Translations under genes and position numbers: made by a program | Shown: positions 1-4,991 of the stretch, in pieces | Numbering within the stretch: position 1 is the stretch's first letter | How the letters are laid out: the number at the start of each line of letters is the position of its first letter | Notes under the pieces: generated by a model | The model's input: only the letters and a program-made list of their open reading frames with translations | What the model was told of the DNA's origin: nothing | Databases searched by the model: none | Source of the DNA: Achromobacter sp. | GTDB taxonomy: Bacteria; Pseudomonadota; Gammaproteobacteria; Burkholderiales; Burkholderiaceae_B | Assembly (NCBI GenBank): GCA_003454835.1 | Contig: DMTA01000144.1 | Span: 1-5,401 of the forward strand | Direction: 5' to 3' | Length of the DNA stretch: 5,401 nucleotides

Positions 1-42
1 CTGGGACTGGCCGCCCCCGCGGCGCTCGCCGCGGTCCAGGAC
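1..42 (+). other. Possible signal-peptide tail of the first gene
   Basis: The first visible codons in the frame of the first gene encode LGLAAPAALA followed by AVQD. A hydrophobic Ala/Leu stretch ending in ALA and then a polar region rich in Asp, Ser, Pro and Thr resembles the end of a Sec signal peptide, with cleavage after codon 10. An Ala-rich interdomain linker would look similar, and the N-terminal charged region and most of the hydrophobic core lie outside the window. Confidence 0.35.
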
Positions 43-1347
43 GTCGCGGCTGGCGCCGATTCGGCCGGCCGCCCCTCACAGGCGTCAGATACCCGGACAC
101 CACCGGTGTCAGACACCCCGAGCCGCACGCGCAGCCTGACGCTGACGCTGATGAACGGAAAGGGCCACCCCGCCCCCGCGCCCAACATGCCGTACCGCGT
201 TTTCGTGACTGGCTCGAACGACGAGATTCTCGATACGCCCTCCGGCGACGGCATCCTGCATGGCACCACCGATGCCGAAGGCCGCACGGCGCAGTTCCGG
301 ACCTCGCTGCCGCATACGGAAGACGACTTCACCCTGATCCGCCGCATCGGCGACGGCCCCTGGGGTCACTTCTTCCAGCTGCAGCGCAGCGGCAGCACCG
401 AGCCCTTGCCCGCCTGGCCTTACATCATGACCATGCCCCAGCGCTGGGGCGAACAGTGGGTGGACCTGGGCTACACCACCCGGCAGGGTGCGACGGCCTA
501 CTTCAGCCACGACGTGCCGGCGGGTTCGGTGTCGCTGCACATCGACGCGGAGGTCACGCGCGACAGCAAGTGCTTTGCGGAGCTGGACGCCGTCAACCTC
601 AAATTCGCGCAGAATGACGCGGACGGCGCCCGCACGCTGATCGGCGCCATGCGCTGCACCCGCAGCGTCGAGCAGAAGCTGGATCTGGCGCGGCTGCTTC
701 TGGCCGCCGGCCAGACCGATCTGGCGCGCCACTGGCTGTTGCAGACGCGGCAGCGGCCGTTTCCGGACATGTTCAAGCCCGTCGAGCCGGCCGACCGGCG
801 CAAGCGGCTGGAGGTGGAACGGCTGCTCGGCATGCCCGACCTGGTGCTGGAGGATTCGAACGCCTTGCAGGCCCTGCAATTGAAAACACGCGCCGCCAAC
901 GCAACGGATCTGGCGAACAACACCGCCTACTACCTCGCGGACTTTCCCGACTACCTGCCGCAAGCCGAGGAACAGGCCCGCCGCTCGCTGGCGCGCGTCG
1001 GCCCGCGTCCCTACAACCAGGGCACGCTGGGCTGGATTCTGGCCCTGCGCGGCCAGACCGGCGAAGGCCTGCGCCTGATGCACAGTGCCTACCGCGACCT
1101 GCCGCGCGACGAAGAGATGGTGGCCGACTACGGCCTTGCGCTGTGGCGCAGCGGTCAAACAGACCGGGCGACGCAGTTGTGGGACGAGGCGCAGCGCGAA
1201 TGCGTCTGGGGCATGCGCATGCACGCGGCGCTGCGCGAGGCGGGATACCCGCACCCTTACTTTCAGCACGCGGATTCCGACGCGGTCAACGAATACCGCG
1301 CGCGCTGCGCAAAACCGCGGATCAAGACGAAGACCGCAGGCCTATAA
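1..1347 (+). CDS. Ig-like plus TPR-like repeat protein, 5'-truncated by the window edge
   Basis: The function is not recognised. The frame is open from the first base to the TAA at 1345-1347 (448 codons visible). A GTG at 106 could be read as a start, but it has no Shine-Dalgarno site, and codons 1-35 before it also end mostly in G/C, so the gene probably begins upstream of the window. The first codons read LGLAAPAALA-AVQD, which resembles the tail of a signal peptide with an ALA cleavage site, or else an Ala-rich linker. Next comes a beta-rich segment (about 136-540) with PYRVFV and GTTDAEGRTA (nt 262-291), the pattern of Ig-like or carboxypeptidase-regulatory-like domains, also seen in tails of type VI secretion proteins. 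From about 570 to 1240 the protein is helical; the stretch at about 1021-1200 (LGWILALRGQ, YGLALWRSGQTDRA) has TPR-like spacing of small and aromatic residues. The C-terminus is basic (KPRIKTKTAGL). It is separated from the following genes by its own stop and a new promoter. Coding is confident; role and location are not. Confidence 0.8.
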   Translation: MGLAAPAALAAVQDVAAGADSAGRPSQASDTRTPPVSDTPSRTRSLTLTLMNGKGHPAPAPNMPYRVFVTGSNDEILDTPSGDGILHGTTDAEGRTAQFRTSLPHTEDDFTLIRRIGDGPWGHFFQLQRSGSTEPLPAWPYIMTMPQRWGEQWVDLGYTTRQGATAYFSHDVPAGSVSLHIDAEVTRDSKCFAELDAVNLKFAQNDADGARTLIGAMRCTRSVEQKLDLARLLLAAGQTDLARHWLLQTRQRPFPDMFKPVEPADRRKRLEVERLLGMPDLVLEDSNALQALQLKTRAANATDLANNTAYYLADFPDYLPQAEEQARRSLARVGPRPYNQGTLGWILALRGQTGEGLRLMHSAYRDLPRDEEMVADYGLALWRSGQTDRATQLWDEAQRECVWGMRMHAALREAGYPHPYFQHADSDAVNEYRARCAKPRIKTKTAGL

Positions 1348-1348
1348 T
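1343..1348 (+). promoter_or_regulatory. -10 box (TATAAT) of the lipoprotein gene promoter
   Basis: A perfect TATAAT lies across the TAA stop of the upstream gene. It would start transcription near 1355 and give a leader of about 50 nt before the lipoprotein ATG at 1404. No good -35 match is seen 16-18 bp upstream (around 1319-1326 the sequence is GGATCAAG) and there is no extended TGn element, so the promoter may be weak or need an activator. An exact consensus hexamer is rare by chance in DNA this GC-rich, which supports the call. Confidence 0.55.
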
Positions 1349-1370
1349 CCGCGCATACGCTGCGAGCCAC

Positions 1371-1392
1371 GCGTCTGCTGAGGGGCAGACGC
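1371..1392 (+). promoter_or_regulatory. Leader hairpin next to the lipoprotein ribosome binding site
   Basis: GCGTCTGC (1371-1378) and GCAGACGC (1385-1392) are perfect inverted repeats with a 6-nt loop (1379-1384). The stem ends immediately before the AGGAG Shine-Dalgarno site (1393-1397), which is 6 nt from the ATG at 1404. No U-tract follows, so this is unlikely to be a terminator. It may stabilise the mRNA 5' end or modulate ribosome access. Confidence 0.5.
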
Positions 1393-1403
1393 AGGAGACC
1401 TCC

Positions 1404-1568
1404 ATGACATCCACATTGAAGCGCCTGCTTTCTCTTCTCGCCGCCACCCTGCTTCTGGCCGGCTGCGGCGCCGGCCCCGGCGGCCCGCCGCACCCCGGCG
1501 CGGCCAATCCCTACAGTTCTGGCGGTTTTCATGACGCCGGACCCAACTATCCCGATACGGGGCGCTGA
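1404..1568 (+). CDS. Very small lipoprotein (54 aa)
   Basis: The ATG at 1404 is preceded by AGGAG at 1393-1397 with 6-nt spacing, and the frame ends at TGA 1566-1568. The protein has a classic lipoprotein signal peptide: Lys6-Arg7 basic region, hydrophobic core (LLSLLAATLLLAG) and a lipobox Leu-Ala-Gly-Cys with the lipidated cysteine at residue 21. The mature part is only 34 residues, starting Cys-Gly-Ala-Gly and rich in Gly, Pro, Asn and Tyr; no fold or known family is recognised. Gly rather than Asp at +2 is the usual pattern for Lol-dependent sorting to the outer membrane (family knowledge, not shown here). It appears to be a one-gene transcription unit: its own TATAAT-type promoter overlaps the end of the upstream gene, a hairpin sits in the leader and a strong hairpin follows the stop. 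It resembles the short, poorly characterised lipoproteins (entericidin-sized or smaller) common in Gram-negative bacteria, but no specific relationship can be claimed. Confidence 0.85.
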   Translation: MTSTLKRLLSLLAATLLLAGCGAGPGGPPHPGAANPYSSGGFHDAGPNYPDTGR

Positions 1569-1570
1569 AG

Positions 1571-1600
1571 CCGACGCCCCCGCCTGAGGCGGGGCGTCGG
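1571..1600 (+). terminator. GC-rich hairpin after the lipoprotein gene, probable terminator
   Basis: CCGACGCCCC (1571-1580) pairs perfectly with GGGGCGTCGG (1591-1600). Three further pairs (GCC 1582-1584 with GGC 1588-1590) close a TGA loop, with C1581 bulged. It starts two bases after the TGA stop. There is no T-tract on either strand, so it is not a canonical intrinsic terminator; it may end transcription less efficiently or protect the 3' end of the lipoprotein mRNA. Confidence 0.55.
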
Positions 1601-1615
1601 ACACCTCGCCTGCGC

Positions 1616-1634
1616 TGCGATGTCCTCAATCGCA
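1616..1634. promoter_or_regulatory. Inverted repeat TGCGAT-N7-ATCGCA, candidate operator
   Basis: Two perfect 6-bp half-sites separated by 7 bp form a 19-bp dyad about 85 bp upstream of the first CoA-transferase start. Its size fits a dimeric repressor or activator site (GntR, TetR or LysR type), but it does not match a specific consensus I can name. No convincing -35/-10 pair was found nearby, so its position relative to the promoter is unknown. Confidence 0.35.
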
Positions 1635-1646
1635 TAACAGCTTTGC

Positions 1647-1670
1647 GCGCGCGGGCCCCTCCCGCAGCGC
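1647..1670. repeat. GC-rich imperfect hairpin in the intergenic region
   Basis: GCGGG (1651-1655) pairs with CCCGC (1661-1665) around a CCCCT loop. The stem extends by four pairs (1647-1650 with 1667-1670) across a bulged A1666. No T-tract lies on either side. It could be a leader structure or simply a by-product of GC-rich sequence. Confidence 0.25.
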
Positions 1671-1683
1671 CCGCCAACTCCTA

Positions 1684-1706
1684 GACTGCCTGCACATACC
1701 GCAGTC
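1684..1706. promoter_or_regulatory. Inverted repeat GACTGC-N11-GCAGTC touching the operon's ribosome binding site
   Basis: Perfect 6-bp arms (1684-1689 and 1701-1706) flank 11 bp. The right arm ends at the base before the AAGGAG Shine-Dalgarno site at 1707-1712. As DNA it could be an operator; as RNA it could form a small hairpin beside the ribosome binding site. A weak -10-like TAGACT (1682-1687) overlaps the left arm, but no -35 partner is visible around 1659-1664. Confidence 0.35.
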
Positions 1707-1712
1707 AAGGAG
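1707..1712 (+). promoter_or_regulatory. Shine-Dalgarno site that fixes a TTG start
   Basis: AAGGAG lies 6 nt before TTG at 1719. No in-frame ATG or GTG lies nearby upstream, and the family's conserved N-terminal segment (KVLDLSR) begins nine codons in, so the rare TTG is the best-supported start of the first CoA-transferase. Confidence 0.75.
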
Positions 1713-1718
1713 AAGGCT

Positions 1719-2939
1719 TTGCAGCCGCTGTTATCGAATCTCAAAGTGCTGGACCTGAGCCGCATCCTGGCCGGTCCCTGGGCCAGCCAGATCCTGGCCG
1801 ACCTGGGCGCTGACGTCATCAAGGTCGAGCGGCCGGGCCAAGGCGACGACACCCGCTCCTGGGGGCCGCCCTTCCTGAAAGATGAAGACGGCCAGGACAC
1901 CCGGGACGGCGCTTATTTCATTGCCACCAACCGCGGCAAGCGCTCAATCACGCTGGACCTGCAGACGCCCGAAGGCCAGGCGCTGGTCAAGGACCTGTGC
2001 CGCGACGCGGACGTGGTGCTGGAGAACTACAAGGTCGGCACGCTGGCGCGCATGGGGCTGGATTACGACGCGCTTTCCAAGATCAATCCGCGCCTGGTGT
2101 ACTGCTCTGTCACCGGATTCGGGCAGACCGGACCGCGCGCCGCCGAACCCGCGTACGATTTCCTGATCCAGGCGATGGGCGGCCTGATGAGCGTCACGGG
2201 CGAACGCGACGACAGGCCCGGCGGCGGTCCTCAGAAAGTGGGTGTGCCGATCGTGGACCTGACCACCGGCGTGTATGCCGCGCTGGGCATCGTGGCCGCA
2301 CTGCTGCGCCGCGCGCAGACCGGCAAGGGCGAATACATCGACGTCGCGATGCTGGACGTGCAGGTGGGCCTGCTGGCCAACCAGGCCATGAACTTCTTGC
2401 TGGGCAACAAGGTGCCGCGCCGCACCGGCACCGCACATCCGAACATCCAGCCGCAGCGCACGTTTGCCTGCGCGGATGGAGACATCGTCATCGTGGTGGG
2501 CAACGACGGGCAGTTCGCGACGCTGTGCGCGATGCTGGGCAAGCCCGAACTGGCGCAGGACGCGCGTTACATCACCAACAGCCAGCGCGTGCGCAATCAG
2601 GACACCCTGGATCCCATCCTGGACGCCATTTTCCTCACCCAGCCGCGCGCCCACTGGCTGGCAGCCCTGAAAAAAGCCGGCGTGCCGGCAGGCTCGATCA
2701 ACACCGTTCCCGAAGTGTTCGAAGACCCCCAGGTCGTGCACCGCGGCATGCTGCGGCGCCTGCCGCATCCGGCCGCGGGCTCGGTGCCGCAGGTGATGAA
2801 CCCCCTGCGTTTCGGCAGCGCCGCGCTGCGCGCCGACGCCGCGCCGCCGCTCCTGGGCCAGCACACCGCCGACGTACTGGCGGAGATGGGCCTGTCCGCC
2901 GAGCAGATCCAGGACTATCGCGACCGAAAGATCATCTGA
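1719..2939 (+). CDS. Family III (CaiB/BaiF-type) acyl-CoA transferase, first copy
   Basis: A 406-residue protein, the usual length for family III CoA-transferases, which move CoA from a donor thioester (often succinyl-CoA) to a free carboxylate via an aspartyl-CoA intermediate in the cytoplasm. Visible family motifs in order are KVLDLSRILAGPW (9-21), GADVIKVERPG (30-40), NRGKRSITLD (71-80), YCSVTGFGQTGP (128-139) and VPIVDLTTG (176-184), which carries the predicted catalytic Asp180. C-terminal signature stretches such as GNDGQF (261-266) and VFEDPQV (in the PEVFEDPQVVHRGM stretch) also fit. The start is TTG with AAGGAG 6 nt upstream. It is the first gene of the operon; TGA 2937-2939 is followed after 20 bp by the hydratase-family gene. 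It closely resembles the second CoA-transferase downstream, the two sharing most motifs word for word, so they are paralogues that may work separately or as mixed dimers. The family is certain; the substrate is unknown and cannot be read from the sequence. Confidence 0.95.
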   Translation: MQPLLSNLKVLDLSRILAGPWASQILADLGADVIKVERPGQGDDTRSWGPPFLKDEDGQDTRDGAYFIATNRGKRSITLDLQTPEGQALVKDLCRDADVVLENYKVGTLARMGLDYDALSKINPRLVYCSVTGFGQTGPRAAEPAYDFLIQAMGGLMSVTGERDDRPGGGPQKVGVPIVDLTTGVYAALGIVAALLRRAQTGKGEYIDVAMLDVQVGLLANQAMNFLLGNKVPRRTGTAHPNIQPQRTFACADGDIVIVVGNDGQFATLCAMLGKPELAQDARYITNSQRVRNQDTLDPILDAIFLTQPRAHWLAALKKAGVPAGSINTVPEVFEDPQVVHRGMLRRLPHPAAGSVPQVMNPLRFGSAALRADAAPPLLGQHTADVLAEMGLSAEQIQDYRDRKII

Positions 2940-2959
2940 ACGACAAAGGAGAGAGAGAC

Positions 2960-3757
2960 ATGAGCATGCCGGAGAACCTGTCCGGGCCCTACACGGCGCT
3001 GGACGTCACAATCGCCGACGGCGTCGCCACCATCCTGCTGGCCAATCCGCCCGTGAACGCGCTCAGCACCGAGATGATGAACGAGCTGTGCTGGGTGCTG
3101 GACCGCATTTCCGAAACGCCCGAGGTGCGCGCGGTGGTGCTGTCAGGCCAGGGCAAGATCTTCTGCGCGGGCGCCGACCTGAAGAGCCGCGGCGAGACGA
3201 TCAAGGGGCCGGGCGACCTGCCCCAGCATTCCCGTCGCACGCGAGAGTGCTTTCATGCGATCCGCGAATGCGCAAAGCCCGTGGTGGGCGCAATCAACGG
3301 CGCGGCGCTGGGCGCGGGACTCGCCATCGTGGCCTCATGCGACATCCTGATCGCCGCCTCGACGGCGGTCGTCGGATTGCCGGAGATCAACGTCGGACTG
3401 CTGGGCGGCGGCCGCCACGGCATGCGGCTCTTCGGTCACTCCCGCCTGCGCCGGATGATGCTGACCGGTCTGCGGGTCGACGGCGACGAGCTTTATCGCC
3501 TGGGCATTGTCGAAGCCTCCGTGCCCGCCGATGCATTGATGGACCGCGCCATGGAACTGGCGCGCGAGCTGGCCTCCAAAAGTCCGCTGGCGACCGTGCT
3601 GGCCAAGCAGACCCTCAACGCCATCGAAGACATGAGCCTGCGCGACGGCTACCGCTACGAGCAGGACATGACGGCGGCCATCGCCAAGACCGCGGATGCG
3701 CAGGAGGCGCTCCTCGCGTTCCTGGAAAAACGCGCGCCGGTGTTCCAGGGCAAATAA
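2960..3757 (+). CDS. Enoyl-CoA hydratase/isomerase (crotonase) family protein
   Basis: A 265-residue protein of normal length for the crotonase superfamily. The ATG at 2960 has AAGGAG (2946-2951) 8 nt upstream; a second ATG at 2966 is too far from it. The oxyanion-hole segments are present: FCAGADLK (68-75) with Ala70, and NGAALGAG (113-120). Compared with mitochondrial enoyl-CoA hydratase, the second catalytic glutamate is conserved as Glu142 in LPEINVG (140-146). The first, usually in GGGCEL, is replaced by Ala122 in GAGLAIVASCD. The usual GAGGTQRL stretch is GGGRHGMRL (149-157). One-glutamate members include enoyl-CoA isomerases and other non-hydratase crotonases, so simple hydration is not assured. 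Its TAA stop (3755-3757) is part of the ribosome binding site of the next gene, so translation of the two is closely linked. It probably acts on the CoA thioester made by the flanking CoA-transferases and dehydrogenase. Superfamily confident, reaction uncertain. Confidence 0.93.
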   Translation: MSMPENLSGPYTALDVTIADGVATILLANPPVNALSTEMMNELCWVLDRISETPEVRAVVLSGQGKIFCAGADLKSRGETIKGPGDLPQHSRRTRECFHAIRECAKPVVGAINGAALGAGLAIVASCDILIAASTAVVGLPEINVGLLGGGRHGMRLFGHSRLRRMMLTGLRVDGDELYRLGIVEASVPADALMDRAMELARELASKSPLATVLAKQTLNAIEDMSLRDGYRYEQDMTAAIAKTADAQEALLAFLEKRAPVFQGK

Positions 3758-3762
3758 GGAGG
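3755..3762 (+). promoter_or_regulatory. Full-length Shine-Dalgarno site overlapping a stop codon
   Basis: TAAGGAGG matches the complement of the 16S rRNA 3' end over eight bases. Its first three bases are the TAA stop of the crotonase-family gene. It lies 5 nt from the ATG at 3768, which identifies that ATG as the start of the second CoA-transferase rather than the in-frame ATG at 3696 inside the preceding gene. Confidence 0.85.
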
Positions 3763-3767
3763 GCGAC

Positions 3768-4991
3768 ATGAGCAGTGCATTGGAAGGCGTGAAGGTACTG
3801 GACCTGAGCCGCGTGTTTTCCGGGCCGTGGGCCGCGCAGATGCTGGCCGACTTCGGCGCCGAGGTCATCAAGGTGGAACGTCCCGGGCGCGGCGACGACG
3901 TGCGTCACCAGGGCTATCCCATGCCGGACCGCGACGGCAAGCCCAGCCGCGAAACCTCTTCCTTCGTCGCGATGAATCGCGGCAAGAAATCCCTGACGCT
4001 GGATATCTCGCGGCCAGAGGGCCAGGCGCTGGTGCGCCAGCTGGCTCGGAAGGCCGACATCGTCATCGAGAACTTCAAGGCGGGAGACCTTCGGCGCTAC
4101 GGGCTGGACTACGCCTCGCTGTCGGCCCTGAACCCGCGGCTGGTGTATTGCTCGATCACCGGCTTCGGTCAGACCGGCCCCTACAGCCACCTGCCGGGCT
4201 ACGACCCGATCTTCCAGTCCATGAGCGGCCTGATGAGCGTGACGGGCGTGCCGGACGGCGAGCCGGGCGCGGGGCCGGTCAAGGCCGGTTATTCCGTGTC
4301 CGATCTGACCGCGGGCTTTTACGCGGTGTCGGCCATCCTTGCCGCGCTGCGCCACCGCGACCAGATTTCGGGCGTGGGCCAGCACATCGATCTGGCGCTG
4401 CTCGATGCACAGATCGCTGCCATCTCGCACATCGGTATGAACTATCTGGCCAGCGGCAAACTGCCTGCCCGCATGGGCTCGGCCTCGCAGATCACCGCGC
4501 CCTTCCGCGCCTTTGCCTGCCGCGACGGGCACCTGATGGTGGCCGTGGGCAACGACTCGCAGTTCCGCAGCTTCTGCAACGTGATCGGATTGCCCGCGCT
4601 GGCGGACGACCCGCGCTTCGACACCAACCCCAAGCGCGCGGCTGCGCAGGCCGACCTGTCGCGGCTGATCGAGCCGGCGATGCGGGCGCGCACGGTCACC
4701 GACTGGAACGAGACCCTGGCGGCCGCGAACGTGCCCTGCGGTCCGATCTACACCATGGACCAGGTGTTCGAGGACCCGCAGGTGCGGCACCGCGAGGTGC
4801 TGGGCAGTGTCGAACACCCCGCGCTGGGCGCCATGCCCGTCGTCCGGAACCCGATTCACTTCTCCGCCACGCCCATCGCCATCGGCCTGCCGCCGCCCAT
4901 GCTGGGCGAACATACGTCCGACATCCTGCGCGCCGAGCTGGGCCTGTCCGACGCGGCGATCAAACGCCTGCATGCCGAGGGCATCGTATGA
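3768..4991 (+). CDS. Family III (CaiB/BaiF-type) acyl-CoA transferase, second copy
   Basis: A 407-residue protein with the same architecture as the first CoA-transferase. Motifs are KVLDLSRVFSGPW (9-21), GAEVIKVERPG (30-40), NRGKKSLTLD (70-79), YCSITGFGQTGP (127-138) and YSVSDLTAG (175-183), with predicted catalytic Asp179. GNDSQF, VFEDPQVRHREVL and the C-terminal GEHTSDIL also match the family. Both copies therefore keep the active-site aspartate, so neither looks like a dead subunit. Differences concentrate in the segment at 41-62 and at the mid-protein position where the first copy reads GTAHPNIQPQ and this one reads GSASQITAPF, a region near the active site in this family, so substrate or donor preference may differ. 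The start at 3768 rests on an excellent TAAGGAGG site and on where family homology begins. Its TGA overlaps the ATG of the dehydrogenase gene by 4 bp (ATGA), a typical translational-coupling arrangement. Confidence 0.95.
   Translation: MSSALEGVKVLDLSRVFSGPWAAQMLADFGAEVIKVERPGRGDDVRHQGYPMPDRDGKPSRETSSFVAMNRGKKSLTLDISRPEGQALVRQLARKADIVIENFKAGDLRRYGLDYASLSALNPRLVYCSITGFGQTGPYSHLPGYDPIFQSMSGLMSVTGVPDGEPGAGPVKAGYSVSDLTAGFYAVSAILAALRHRDQISGVGQHIDLALLDAQIAAISHIGMNYLASGKLPARMGSASQITAPFRAFACRDGHLMVAVGNDSQFRSFCNVIGLPALADDPRFDTNPKRAAAQADLSRLIEPAMRARTVTDWNETLAAANVPCGPIYTMDQVFEDPQVRHREVLGSVEHPALGAMPVVRNPIHFSATPIAIGLPPPMLGEHTSDILRAELGLSDAAIKRLHAEGIV

Noticed and set aside
106..108. GTG as the start of the first gene
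   Set aside because: There is no Shine-Dalgarno site upstream, and the frame is open with coding-like codon use to the window edge.
109..1269. Minus-strand open frame of 386 codons opposite the first gene
   Set aside because: The predicted protein is Val/Arg/Gln/Ala-rich without motifs and mirrors the codon bias of the + strand gene, so it is a shadow.
1647..1670. Second intrinsic terminator
   Set aside because: The hairpin has no T-tract on either strand and contains a bulge. It is kept only as a low-confidence structure.
1997..2959. N-terminal extension of the crotonase-family frame into the first CoA-transferase
   Set aside because: The extension is an Arg/Gly-rich shadow of the CoA-transferase. 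The crotonase homology and the AAGGAG site both point to ATG 2960.
3696..3767. Earlier ATG for the second CoA-transferase
   Set aside because: It would add 24 basic residues absent from the family and overlap the preceding gene. ATG 3768 has a TAAGGAGG site 5 nt upstream.
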